Shown here in pieces: positions 22,905 to 33,814 of a DNA stretch of 64,000 nucleotides. Location of the stretch: positions 1 to 64,000 of the forward strand of contig JAPQWV010000413.1 of assembly GCA_027422505.1 (NCBI GenBank), read 5' to 3'. Below the pieces are notes generated by a model that had not been told where the DNA came from, did not search any database, and saw only the letters and a list, made by a program, of their open reading frames with translations. Numbering within the stretch: position 1 is the stretch's first letter; every line of letters starts with the position of its first letter. The stretch is from Craterostigma plantagineum. Lineage: Eukaryota; Streptophyta; Magnoliopsida; Lamiales; Linderniaceae. The position numbers and the translations under genes were made by a program.

Positions 22905-23115
22905 CCTCTCTCTCCCAACCCACGTACCCCCTCCCCTCTCCCCACCACCTCACGTACCCCCTCCCCGCCCTCCACCTCCACCACCGCCCTCCACCACCGC
23001 CCTCCACCTCCCAACCCACCCTCCACCTCCCCTCTCCCCACCACCTCACGTACCCCCCTTTCCACCACCTCCACCACCGCCCTCCCCGCCCTCCACCTCC
23101 CCGCCATCCACCACC
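22905..23115 (+). repeat. Pyrimidine-rich tandem repeats in the LINE 5' UTR
   Basis: Repeats of CCCTCCACCTCC, CCACCACCGCCC and CACGTACCCCC. It corresponds to the region where LINEs carry their internal promoter. Confidence 0.85.
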
Positions 23116-23376
23116 GTTACTCCAAAGGTTTCTCTCTGCAACTTTCTCGTCAACTTACCCGTTGAAAGCTGCAAAAACCAACATACCAAATTTTGGGTGA
23201 TATTACCACGCCCTCCAACTGTTCGATAAAAAGCCCAAGTAAGAAACCAACTGATCTCCGGTGTACGAATGCGTACCCTCCATCGCCGGGATCAGACGGC
23301 AATGGAAGGATTTTGATCCTTCGGTTTTCATCTTTTTCACTCGTTTCTTTGATTTCGCTATTGGTTTGATCGCGAT

Positions 23377-25292
23377 ATGGATGATCTTATTGTTGGATCG
23401 TCGATTAACTACGGCTCTTTACGCGCTATTATCCCGGAGTTTGATGAGCGCTTTGACGTGGCTGCGTTTGAATCTTTGATTGGACGAATTGGTGGCGCTC
23501 CGACTGTAATCGCGAAGGAATCTCTAGCGCAGGATTATCAGCTTGTTACTACGGGACCGTCGATCTCTACGTCTCTTCAGCCACGGGATCTCTCGAACAG
23601 ATCCTCTGATAGCCCGGCCTTCACGGAGAATCCCGGCGATTGTTTACCACGTGGTCGCGCTGGATCGGGGAGGAATCTGCACCACGCGGATCCAACTAGG
23701 TCGGCCACTTATCGCCGCCCTCGACGTAACCTATTCAGTGATCGGATTAATAGAATTTTCCCGACTCGATATGACTCAACGGTGACGGCTGCATCGACGG
23801 GTGAGGGTGGCGCACATGCAGACCTAGTAAACCCTGACGGGCCTGAGAAATTGCGTGAGGAGGTTCGACGGGATCTCGGGCTGTCCCCTACGCTCACGAC
23901 GGTCGTTCCTGAGAGTGGCGAATCGGGGCTGGAATTTTTCCATGCAAACCCTAATGGGCCGTCAGCGACTTGTGGGCCCATCTCCGACCTTTGGATCTTG
24001 CCAAGGCAGGCTAAACCGGTTACGGCGGCAAATAACGGTCAGGGTTGCGGTTCGCTAGGCGGGAAGACACGCGAATCGGCTTTCAACCGCCTAGGCCCGC
24101 GAATTAACAATGGTCAATCGTTTGCGCCGGTGGTGGCGGACGCGAATAACTCTGGACACTCGGTTGGAACACGCTCGTTACCGGCGCGAGTTCCTCTATC
24201 GTTCACGGCGCCGGAGATCATTGATGGTGTTGCCGTTGTTTCCCCTTCGTGGGAGACGGCTAGTAAGGGGTTAAAGAATTGGGAGCACACTTTGGTAGGG
24301 TACTTCATCGGGCGACGACCTTACTTCCCGTTCGTTGAACGTTTTTTCAGGTCGATTTGGAATGACTTGGTTGAAGTTCGTGCTACTACAAATGGATTCT
24401 TCAAATTCAGATTCCTATCGGCTGAGGCGGTGACTATTGTTTTGGAGGGAGGTCCCTGGCTCTTGCAAGGGCAGCCTATTTTCCTCGAAGTTTGGAAACC
24501 CGGGATGACATTTGAGAAAGTGGAGCAGCGGGAAGTGCCTTTATGGGTCAAACTTTGGAACGTGCCGGGCGAGTTTTGGACACAAGAGGGTTTAGGCGTT
24601 ATTGGGAGCGCGGTGGGGAAGCCCCTATTTGCGGATACGGTGACGATTCTTGGGGAACGGATGGATTACGCTCGGGTGTGCGACGCGAAGCAACTTGATG
24701 AACCCTTCGTTGAGCGCTTCATATCAAGCTGCCGCAACATACCGGTGGCTCGGCTACTTCCGTTGCTGTACGGGTGGAGTATGAATGGAGGCCTAAGAAG
24801 TGCAACACTTGCGATACGTGGACCCATGGACCCTCGGCTTGCCCTAGGGCCCGTACTACGGCTAATCAGCCCAATCATCCGTCTCGGCATGCTGTACATC
24901 GCACGCCACGACAGCCTTGTCCGGAACGACCTACGGGCACGCGCGACACACGAGCACAGCCCCGTACACGACCTCGGCAGGAATGGCTGCAGATCAAGGA
25001 TAAAGGGAAGGAAAAAGCGGTTGTGGAGGCAATGACGGTGGGAAACATTGTTGAGCACCGAAGTGAACCGCTGAAGCGGGGACCTACTGAAAAAGGGGCT
25101 GATCTGGAGCATCTCTTGGATAGCTTTTCTGACACCTTTAGACGCCGGAATGATAGGACGCATGCCGACCTCGCCTCCTCTAGTGCGGGTCCTGTTACCG
25201 GGGTAACGAATTCTTTCGATGTACTTGCCGATCTTGTGGAGGACATTGATTTTACTAAGGGTCAAGCAGCCCTTTCCGACGGTGATCCATGA
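23377..25292 (+). CDS. LINE ORF1: DUF4283 / zinc-knuckle protein, one frameshift
   Basis: The first 450 residues are open from ATG 23377: a low-complexity N-terminus, then a DUF4283-type domain (HTLVGYFIGRRPYFPFVERF, EGGPWLLQGQPIFLEVW, VPLWVKLWNVP) that binds the LINE RNA. The frame is lost near 24720. Restoring one base in a CC doublet there would continue into a CCHC knuckle (CNTCDTWTHGPSAC) at about 24794-24835, with the rest open to TGA at 25290-25292. The last bases overlap the ORF2 start. The single indel may be an assembly error, since everything else is clean. ORF1 proteins coat the RNA and act as nucleic-acid chaperones. Confidence 0.88.
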
Positions 25293-28200
25293 TCCCGTTC
25301 GCCTCTTGGAACGTACGTGGTCTAAACAGGTTAGACCACAAGTGGGGGGTGAGGGAGCTGATTATGAAGTACGAGGTTAAGCTTATTGGTCTTATTGAGA
25401 TGCGGGTGGCTGAACAGAACGCCTCTTCAGTGGCTGATTCTGTTCGGCAATGGAGCTGGTTCTATGACTATCATGATGGCCCGGGCTCTCGTATCTGGGT
25501 CGGATGGGACTCTCGATTCGTTGCGGTCACCGTCGAGTCTTTTTCGAGTCAGGCTATTCACTGTAAGGTTAGTGATCTAGCTGCTCGCCAGGATTTCTTT
25601 ATTTCCTTTGCGTATGGATCTAACCAGGTGGGCGGACGACGGGACCTATGGGCTGATATTGTGAGAGTTTCGAGTACTCGGGTGGACTCTCCTTGGGTGG
25701 TGATGGGGGATTTCAACGCTATACTTTGTGGAAACGAAGCTCGGGGAGGCACGGCTTCTTGTCCTGATTTTGCTGCATGCTTGACCGCTTCGGACCTTCG
25801 GCATCTGCCGCGATTGGGTTCCTTCTTCACATGGTATAATCAGCAAAGTGGTCCGTCTGGTGTTTGGCGTCGACTGGACAGAGTTGTGGGGAACCCTTCG
25901 TGGTTCTCCCTGTTTGGGGATCGGCCATATCGATGCGCTCTTCCGGCTACCTCGGATCATTCTCCCCTTATCTTGGAGGCGGTTACTCCTTCGCGACCCA
26001 AAGGTGACACCTTTCGATTCGATAATTTTCTAGTACATGACCCCAGGTTTACGTCTTTGGTGGAGGAGGCTTGGCATCGGGCGGTTGCGGGATACCCCAT
26101 GTTTGCGGTTATGACGAGGCTTCGTGGAATCAAGCGTGCGATGAAGCGCCTCCGACGTCTTAAGGGTGACCTCAACCGCAATGTCCTCGAGGCGCAGCGG
26201 TTCCTGGAGATTGTGCAGGAGCTTTCTATTACTCATCCTACCGAGCCGGATCTCCTTCTCCTTGAGAAGCGATGCCGATATGCATATGCCAAGGCTGTTG
26301 AGGTTGAGTACATTTCCGTTGCGCAACGGGCGAAGTTGGATTGGCTTAAGGACGGGGATCAGTGCACGGCCTTCTTTTTCAAGAAGGTAGCGACGCGTCG
26401 AGTGGCCAACCGCATATTCTCTTTAGAGGATACTTCTGGGGCTGTTTACGAGGGTGAGGAGCGTGTACGGGATGAGATTCTTCGTTATTACACTGAGATT
26501 CTGGGCTGCTCGGCTCACACGTCTCCTGTGGATGCTTCTATGGTCACGCCGTTTATCCCTCGGACTCTCGGCGATGAGGACGCGGCTACGATGATTGTCC
26601 CGATTACAGATGCGGAGATCAAGCTGGCCTTATCTTCTATTGGGGACAATAAGGCCCCGGGTCCTGATGGTTTTACGGCTGCTTTCTTTAAGCATGCTTG
26701 GCCAACTATTGGAGGTGATGTCTCTTTTGCGATTCGGGAATTCTTTCGTACGGGACATCTTTTGGGGGAGCTGAATTCGACACTCATTACCCTCATCCCT
26801 AAGCGCCTCAACCCACGGATGGCAAAGGATTTCAGACCGATTTCCTGCTGCAATGTACTTTACAAGATCATCTCGAAGATCATTGCTAATCGATTGCGGG
26901 GCTGCTTGGGCGACTTAGTGCATGCTACGCAGACGGCGTTCATCCCGGGACGCCGTATATCGGACAACATCCTCTTGGCGCAGGAAATTTGCCACGGTTA
27001 TGGTAGTGCAGGGCTGCCTGAGCGCGTTGCGTTCAAGGTGGACCTTGCGAAGGCCTATGATATGGTAGAGTGGGACTTCATTCTTGCTACGCTGGAGGCT
27101 CTTCGTTTCCACCCTACCTTTGTCGGCTGGATCCGCTTTTGTCTCACGACGACGCGCTTCTCTATCAGCATCAACGGACGGTCGGAGGGTTTTTTCAGAG
27201 GACGTCGCGGATTACGTCAAGGTGATCCTATATCGCCTTACCTTTTCACTTTAGTGATGGAGGTGTTGCATGGTATTATTCAGGAGCATATTGATCGCCG
27301 GGGATGTTTTCGTTATCATTGGAGATGTGACGTGACTTCTCTTTTTATGCTCACTTTTGCCGACGATCTTCTACTTTTCTCGCACGCGAACATTGAGTCA
27401 GCGGCCATCTTTAATGAGAGTCTGGAGTGCTTTGCCATGCTTTCTGGACTTAGAGCCAATCATGACAAGAGTGAGATGTTCCTGTCCAGAAGTGCGGATC
27501 GGCTGAAAGATGCTATTCAGGGTACCATGGGTTTCCCTTTGGGTCATTTACCCGTTCGCTACCTGGGTGTCCCATTGATCACCTCGCGATTGAGCATTTC
27601 TGATTGTGCCCCACTCATCGCGTCGTTTGATCGACGTTTGGGATCTTGGACACATCAGTCTCTCTCCTACGCTGGCCGACTTCAGCTGATCAAGTCGATC
27701 CTACTGAGTTTCCACACGTATTGGGCGGGTGTATTCTTACTCCCCAAGGGAGTCTTACGTTGCATTGAGACTCGCATTCGGACTTTTCTTTGGAGAGGGT
27801 CGGGAGCTAAGGTTGCTTGGGCTGATATCTGCCTACCGAGGGAGGAAGGTGGACTGGGGCTGCGTTCGATTGAGGTTGATAACAAGGCACTGCTTATGCA
27901 CCTTCTCTGGACCCTGCTGAGTGATGATGATACTTCGATTTGGGCGACCTGGATTAGGCGGACCAGACTCCACCGCAAGTCTCTCTGGTCGGTTCAGACG
28001 TCAGCCCGATCTTCTTGGAGTTGGAAGAAGCTACTTAAGCTTCGTCCTCTCTTCCGACCTTTGGTGGATTTTCACATCGGGAGCGGTAGGTCTTTACAAC
28101 TATGGACTGATTCGTGGTTACTTACGGGACCACTTGTGGAGTATTTTCCGCGGGGACCACAGGTGATGGGTCTCCCGATTGATTCTCGTCTGAGCATGGT

Positions 28201-28894
28201 GATAGGCGAGGACGGATGGAGATGGCCAGCCCGCTCGAGGAGGGAGTACCTCGATATAGCGCCCCTTCTTCCCCCTGTGCGCCCCGGGGAAGCTGATTTT
28301 GTTCGTTGGAATGGTTCGGGTGATGGTCGCTTCACCACCTACTCGGCGAGGAACAACATGCGGTTACAGAGGCCGATAGCTCCTTGGCACACGTTACTTG
28401 GCGGCCCGATGTCGATCCCTCGGCACGACTTCATCCTATGGTTGGCCGTTCGTGATAGATTGGCTACACGGGATAAGCCGTGGATTGCTAGTGTGGCTGG
28501 GGCCTCGACGTGTCTCCTGTGCGATACCCTTTCTGTCGAGACTACCACGCATTTATTTTTCGGGTGCCCATTCTCTGGTCGGTGCCTCGAGCTGTTACAG
28601 GAAAAGTTACGTCTCGATTGGCCACACGCGAATTGGGGTACGGATATCCTTTGGGCAGCTCGTCGTTGGAAAGGTCGCCATCTATCTCATCTGGTCTTTC
28701 GGCATACACTCTCTTCATTGGTCTACCACTTATGGATGGAGCGTAACACGAGATGGCGGGAGGGTCGTCAGAAGGCACCTGAGCAACTTGTTGAGGCGAT
28801 CGAAATACTTCTTTGCTTGCGTCTTTCCACGCTGTCGGGAAAGTACCAGCTGCAGGCATGCGCCATGCGGCGTGTGTGGCGTATAGCTTGGTAG
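25289..28894 (+). CDS. LINE ORF2: endonuclease and reverse transcriptase
   Basis: An uninterrupted 1201-residue protein. Residues 1-230 form an APE-type endonuclease (SWNVRGLNR, VMGDFNAIL, TSDHSPLI), which nicks the target. Residues about 450-730 are a LINE reverse transcriptase (KAPGPDGFTAAFFKHAW, RPISCCNVLYKIISKIIANR, FKVDLAKAYDMVEW, LRQGDPISPYLF, FADDLLLF with the catalytic AspAsp near 692). Residues about 1035-1130 are a zf-RVT domain (DFILWLAVRDRLATRD, CLLCDTLSVETTTHLFFGC). There is no RNase H, as in many plant L1 elements. Its ATG overlaps the ORF1 stop as ATGA, which suggests coupled re-initiation. All key residues I can check are present, so the protein may be functional. Confidence 0.96.
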   Translation: MIPFASWNVRGLNRLDHKWGVRELIMKYEVKLIGLIEMRVAEQNASSVADSVRQWSWFYDYHDGPGSRIWVGWDSRFVAVTVESFSSQAIHCKVSDLAARQDFFISFAYGSNQVGGRRDLWADIVRVSSTRVDSPWVVMGDFNAILCGNEARGGTASCPDFAACLTASDLRHLPRLGSFFTWYNQQSGPSGVWRRLDRVVGNPSWFSLFGDRPYRCALPATSDHSPLILEAVTPSRPKGDTFRFDNFLVHDPRFTSLVEEAWHRAVAGYPMFAVMTRLRGIKRAMKRLRRLKGDLNRNVLEAQRFLEIVQELSITHPTEPDLLLLEKRCRYAYAKAVEVEYISVAQRAKLDWLKDGDQCTAFFFKKVATRRVANRIFSLEDTSGAVYEGEERVRDEILRYYTEILGCSAHTSPVDASMVTPFIPRTLGDEDAATMIVPITDAEIKLALSSIGDNKAPGPDGFTAAFFKHAWPTIGGDVSFAIREFFRTGHLLGELNSTLITLIPKRLNPRMAKDFRPISCCNVLYKIISKIIANRLRGCLGDLVHATQTAFIPGRRISDNILLAQEICHGYGSAGLPERVAFKVDLAKAYDMVEWDFILATLEALRFHPTFVGWIRFCLTTTRFSISINGRSEGFFRGRRGLRQGDPISPYLFTLVMEVLHGIIQEHIDRRGCFRYHWRCDVTSLFMLTFADDLLLFSHANIESAAIFNESLECFAMLSGLRANHDKSEMFLSRSADRLKDAIQGTMGFPLGHLPVRYLGVPLITSRLSISDCAPLIASFDRRLGSWTHQSLSYAGRLQLIKSILLSFHTYWAGVFLLPKGVLRCIETRIRTFLWRGSGAKVAWADICLPREEGGLGLRSIEVDNKALLMHLLWTLLSDDDTSIWATWIRRTRLHRKSLWSVQTSARSSWSWKKLLKLRPLFRPLVDFHIGSGRSLQLWTDSWLLTGPLVEYFPRGPQVMGLPIDSRLSMVIGEDGWRWPARSRREYLDIAPLLPPVRPGEADFVRWNGSGDGRFTTYSARNNMRLQRPIAPWHTLLGGPMSIPRHDFILWLAVRDRLATRDKPWIASVAGASTCLLCDTLSVETTTHLFFGCPFSGRCLELLQEKLRLDWPHANWGTDILWAARRWKGRHLSHLVFRHTLSSLVYHLWMERNTRWREGRQKAPEQLVEAIEILLCLRLSTLSGKYQLQACAMRRVWRIAW

Positions 28895-29044
28895 TCGTCT
28901 ACTGTCTTGTTTCTTTCGCTTGTTAGCTGGTAGCTTGTTACCAGTTGGGTTGCGGCATGCCGCTAACACTGTACCACACTTTTTATTTAGTGAACATTAC
29001 CCTCGAGGGGGTCAGCCAAAAAAAAAAATAAATTATTAACGGAT

Positions 29045-29930
29045 CACTTTTTACGTCCTACAAATATTTTGGTGGAAAAGATCTTACCACATTCATTCAC
29101 TCATGCACAAAGAACATTATTAGCATCTGATTATCACGGTCGTGCAAAACATACTCATCAGTCATCATAATCAGTTGTACATTATTTCAATTTTAAGAAG
29201 TCACAAATAACAACTTAACGGTGTTATTGTCGACATCACATTACATATAAATAGATGTATACTTAAGGCACTCAACGAAAATAGTTAACCAACCAACCCT
29301 ACAACGCACAATACCAGAAGGAACAGAACAACGCACAAATCAACTAATCTCTGCAGCAAAACAGCAAGGTAATAATAAAGAAAACATTCTCCTACCTTTT
29401 CAGGAGGTTAGAATCAAGGTAGAAGCTGCTTGCCTTGACGACTATGTCGATGATGGGCAGCGAGCAGCCATAGTGGCGGAAGGCCAGAGCGCGAGCCGTA
29501 TACCTCCTCCATTCTCCTTGCCTTCCTAGGCACCGTCGCCCATACATCTCCGTTCAAGATTAATATATTTTTGATCCATATTGAACATAAGACATGATAG
29601 ATTTTTGTTCGTCTTTGAGGGTTTCTTTGGCTATAGCAATGGCATTTTCCTCAAAACCTGTTGGACAATTCGAAGTTAGTGTCTTCCGAGCCGAACTTCC
29701 GAGGATTACGCAAGACTTGGCTGCGATCCGCATTCGTCGCTGCTCAGTAAACATTTCTTCCAATAAGAGGTCCTCTCCACCTTTGCTCTCGATTTGCGCA
29801 TTAGTATTATTTTTGCAGCTCAGCTTCACAGATGTTACCTTTCTCTGCACAAAATCGATGCCTACAACAAATCAAGAAAGAAAAAGGAAGAATAAAAATC
29901 ATAGAAAAATACAAAAAAAAAAAAAGCAAA
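29045..29930. other. Helitron interior with an unidentified exon-like stretch
   Basis: Mostly non-coding. On the minus strand around 29400-29530 a short stretch reads sensibly ([20 protein letters not shown]) across an apparent frameshift and ends near a possible donor. A 96-codon frame lies at 29560-29850 (-). These could be captured host exons, but I do not recognise the gene. Confidence 0.3.
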
Positions 29931-30740
29931 ACACGTTTTGAAGGGATTCTTATATGGTGTAATAACGAACATACATTTGCTGTCGAGGCTAAGCATTGAC
30001 GCATACGAAGGAGAAATACATAAATCTATTATATACCTCAGCTACATTGTTGCAAATTCTGATATGTTTATCAAGAATCTTGTGCATTGTATACCTCTCC
30101 GTTTCATGACATGCCTCACTTTCTTGCCCGCCTGTTCATTAGGCTAATAAAAAATTTACCACCCACTGCAAAATGAGAAAAGAGAGTGAGGAGTAAGACG
30201 ATTGATGTTGCTGAGTGTCATGTCATACAAAAGAAAGGTAAACATTACATAAACCTTCGTTTTCTAAAAGGTAAACTGTTGTGTCGGCTCAAAAATCAGC
30301 AGTGTTCATTACGCCAATCTTTAAAACATAAATTATGAAAGAAAAGAAAAAACACGTTTGAAGGGATTCTTATATGCTGTAGCGAGCTTACATTTGCTAT
30401 CGAGGCAAAGCATTGATGCATGTGAAGGAGGAATACAGAAATCTATTATATGCCTCAGCTACATGGTTGAAAATTCTGATATATTTATCAAGAATCTTGT
30501 GCATAGTATACTTCTCCGTTTCATGATATGCCTCCATTTCTTGCCTGCCTGTTCATTAGGCTAATCGAAAATTTACCTCGTGCAAAATGGGAAAAGAGAG
30601 AGGAGTAAGACGATTGTTGTCGATGAGTGTCATGTCATAGGAAAGAAAGGTAAACATTACATAAACATCCATTTTCTGAAAGGTAAACTGTTGTGTCGTT
30701 TTAAAAATCAACAGTGTTCATTACGCCAATCTGTAAAAAA
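29931..30740 (+). repeat. Tandem duplication of about 400 bp
   Basis: The segment 29931-30330 is repeated at 30352-30740 with about one change per ten bases. Both begin near ACACGTTTTGAAGGGATTC and end near TTACGCCAATCT. It lies in the Helitron. Confidence 0.88.
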
Positions 30741-30767
30741 ACACCCATTCATTAATCGAAACCCCCA

Positions 30768-31130
30768 ATAAAACTAAGCACTTACTCATCGCAGGCTGAT
30801 GAAAATTGAGCACACAAATCCTCTTCATCCCTTTCAAATTCTACAAAGCCACGCCAGCATTGTTTCGCTCTCCTTCTCGTCTTCCCACAGCAAATCTCTA
30901 CGAATTCAACCAAGCAATAAGCGAAAACCATAATAAAAGTAAGCATTACTCATCGCAGGCTGATGAACATGACACAAATCCTCTTCATCCCTTTCAAATT
31001 CTTCAAAGCCACGTCAGCACCGTTTTGCTCTCTTTCTCGTCTTTTCCCAGTCAATCTGTAAAAAAACAACCACCCAATAATCGAAAACCCCCAATAAAAC
31101 TAAGACTTACTCATCGCGGGCTGACGAACA
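30768..31130 (+). repeat. Tandem duplication of about 160 bp
   Basis: A unit with ACTCATCGCAGGCTGATGAA and ATCCTCTTCATCCCTTTCAA occurs at 30768-30898 and 30932-31060. The start of a third unit is seen at 31094. Confidence 0.82.
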
Positions 31131-32808
31131 TGGAACCCACGAAGCAAATCTGAAGCAACTAAGAGAAGCTTCTGAAAGGTTTCTTCTTTCTTGGTAATGA
31201 CTACTCAGCTACCCAATAATTGGATAATACGTGGGACATGTACGATACAACAACCAATCACAATCTGTCGTCTATGATGTGGCATGGCAATTATTGAAAG
31301 GACAAATATGCTTCTATTATGTCGAAAATTTGAGATACAATAACTCACACTGTTGGCAAGACATGGGTAATGGGTCGGTTCATCAACCCGAACCAAAACG
31401 GCTAGGACATAATTGCCACTTCTCGATGATATAAAAAAAATACGGTAATGTAATAAATCAAGTTTTATCAGAAATTGAAACCTCGATAAAGTTTTACCTC
31501 ACAGAGTTCTCCGAAGCAGTATATCGATCCAAACGGCATGCTTGTTTGCATTCTCTAGCATTTCATCGTATAGTCTGTGCAACTCACCTAAAGTACCTAG
31601 CTGTAGAATTATTACTATGCTTTCACAAAATTGAAATACAAAATTATTAAAACCACAATCACTTTTGGGACTCGATAAACGTACTGTAGAATGCAATAAA
31701 CAGACGAAAAGGCTAATTCAGACATTTCTAAAAGCAACAGAAAATGGGTCAAAGAGAAAAGGCAACTACGGATAAACATTTACCAGCAAACTGTGAACTC
31801 CACAGCAGAATCAATACCCAAATATTCAAGTTCTCCAAACCTGTCAATCAACAAAAATAACTAAAGTCAACAACGCAAATCAGAAACTTTTAACGCTGCC
31901 AATTGAAAAACAGATGATCAGCAAACCACCGTCAACAAATCGACTAAGCAACCCTCACAAATTCCTAAACCAGCACCCATAAATGATTAGAAATAGTCAA
32001 ACATCGTGTAGTCTTTGCAGCTCACCTAAAGTACCAAGCTGCAGAATTATTACTATGCTTTCACAAAATCGAAATACAAAAATTAAAAGAAAAAAACGAA
32101 GGGTAAAATAGAAAAAAAATTGCCGGGCAAGCATCTCCGTCGTATTCGTTCGTATTCAGATTATTTTCAGACAACATAAACCTCATTGAGAAACCTTCAA
32201 AAAGATTTTAAATGGGATACCTAGGACTGTTGACCCTCCCGACGCTTTTTCAAAAGATTCTCTTCCCTCTTGCTCTTTGTGATCTCAACCATGCTGTGCT
32301 AACGGCGGCGGCGGCCCTCGTCACGTCAGCATCCACCGACCTTGCTGCGGTGGACCTCCATCCTTGCGTTAGGTCCGACGTCCTTTTTTATCACAGAAAT
32401 AGAAAATTAGAGGAAAAAGTAAAAGCAGACAGAGGTGAGAAACAAAAGAGATGGGTTTGGGAGAGCTTCGTACCGTGAAAGAAAGGACACGACTGTTTAG
32501 CTTAATTGAATAATTTGTTGTCGGACCGTTCAGTTTTCTATTAAATGAGGCCAAATTAATGAATCAATCATTAATAACTCCGGCCACATGATAGCGTGTT
32601 ATCTGGTTCAATTGCCCCAAATAAAATATAGAAGCATTCCTACAACACCACGTCAGCACTTCCATACAAAATCCAGCCGGAACCCACCTATATAATCTCA
32701 GAATAGTAATCAGAATTGGATCTGCGCGCTCTGATTGGATGGGAGGGGACTCTGTTACACACATGTCAAATCAAGAAAGTCCCCATCCAACTTTTATATA
32801 TATAGATT

Positions 32809-33472
32809 CTATTCACACCCCCTAATTACTAAATACACCCCTATATTAATTATTAATTATTAAATAATGCATTTTTCCAAATTTAACTAATTCTTTATTA
32901 GTTATATTCTCTCACATATTAATTACTACAAACAAAAAAAAAAAGAAATTTTGACATTATGTACTAGCTTTTATTTTGTGACGATTTTAACAACATTACA
33001 TGTTTAAATTTATATATTAATTCTTTGAAAAAATAAATATAATAATATTTGTATGTCTATTTATATTTTGAATATCTATATTTTAGCAGTATTATATTAT
33101 TTATATATAATTTATTCTGCAAAAATATATGTGATGTATCTCACTAAATCAAATATAAATCTTTTTCAATAATATTTGTTTAATTTAATAAGATTATTGT
33201 GCTATATGATTAGTTTATTAAGTTTAATTATTAATGCATAAATTTAAAAATATACAATAGAATGTAAACTAGCGAGTACTTATATATTATTATTATTAAA
33301 TACAAAATGTTATTGTTATAATAATTAAATTAATAAAGTTATTATTGTTGAATTCAAGAGGGAAAGTATTTACAGAACATAACTTCAACAAATTTCATGT
33401 TATTTTAACAAATTAAAATGGAAAATATTAAATTACTAGGGTGACATTTTTTATACAATGGGGTGTGAATAG
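32809..33472. mobile_element. AT-rich MITE with CTATTCACACCCC TIRs
   Basis: Perfect 13-bp inverted repeats CTATTCACACCCC (32809-32821) and GGGGTGTGAATAG (33460-33472) bound 664 bp of very AT-rich DNA without a gene. No clear target duplication was found. Its left end is only two bases from the Helitron 5' end. Confidence 0.6.
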
Positions 33473-33729
33473 TAGGACCCAAACAATTATCATAAAAGGC
33501 TGGAGGACAAAAAACTATTAGTTATGCTTCGATACAGAAAATCTTAATCTAAATTAACAACTTAAAAATAGAAATCGACTTTCGAATATAGCCTCTAGTT
33601 TGTATAATTGTAGGCTAACCCAAATTAAGACCACACTTGCTATAATTTCGGCCGTCCCTAAATCGTTTCATAATCATAACATTTAACACTACTTACTTTA
33701 CTATATAAAGTAAGCAAAGCATTTGAAAC

Positions 33730-33740
33730 TTCTAAAAAAT
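33730..33740 (-). terminator. Pol III terminator of tRNA-Glu
   Basis: Six T residues on the minus strand directly downstream of the tRNA 3' end. Confidence 0.7.
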
Positions 33741-33741
33741 A

Positions 33742-33814
33742 TTCCGTTGCCGGGACTTGAACCCGGGTCTCTCGGGTGAGAGCCAAGTATCCTAACCAAC
33801 TAGACTACAACAGA
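33742..33814 (-). tRNA. tRNA-Glu (CTC)
   Basis: A 73-nt cloverleaf on the minus strand. The acceptor stem is TCTGTTG/CAACGGA with one G-T pair. There is a D-arm with AGTCTAGTTGGTTAGGATA and an anticodon stem CTTGG/CCGAG around the loop CTCTCAC (anticodon CTC, Glu). The T-arm is CCGGG-TTCAAGT-CCCGG and the discriminator is A. The internal A box (TAGTCTAGTTGG) and B box (GGTTCAAGTCC) are normal. A T-run about six bases past the 3' end is a good Pol III terminator. Confidence 0.95.

Larger units (their letters stand above)
22899..29030 (+). mobile_element. Full-length L1-type LINE
   Basis: Bounded by an exact 14-bp direct repeat AATTATTAACGGAT (22885-22898 and 29031-29044), and ending in an A-rich tail (29018-29030). 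It has a pyrimidine-rich 5' leader (about 22905-23115), ORF1 (23377-25292) and ORF2 (25289-28894). The exact duplication, the retained leader and the uninterrupted ORF2 suggest a recent full-length insertion into the Helitron. A short palindrome CCCTCGAGGG lies at 29000-29009 just before the tail. Confidence 0.95.
19310..32806 (-). mobile_element. Non-autonomous Helitron containing a nested LINE
   Basis: Read on the minus strand, the element starts TCTATATATATAAAAG at 32806 after a host A. It ends with a perfect 8-bp-stem hairpin (19319-19337, CCCCGTGC-ATC-GCACGGGG), a five-base spacer and CTAG (19313-19310), followed by a host T. These are the four signatures of a plant Helitron: TC start, terminal hairpin, CTRR end, insertion between A and T. 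No terminal inverted repeat or target duplication is expected. About 6.1 kb of the 13.5 kb is a later LINE insertion. I see no RepHel helicase, so it would need a helper. The interior holds several tandem duplications and some exon-like pieces I could not identify. Confidence 0.8.

Noticed and set aside
22898..23107. Gly/Trp-rich minus-strand frames
   Set aside because: Products of the pyrimidine-rich tandem repeat in the LINE leader, not genes.
29560..29850. 96-codon minus-strand frame in the Helitron as a real gene
   Set aside because: No recognisable domain and low complexity at both ends; kept only as an unidentified exon-like stretch.
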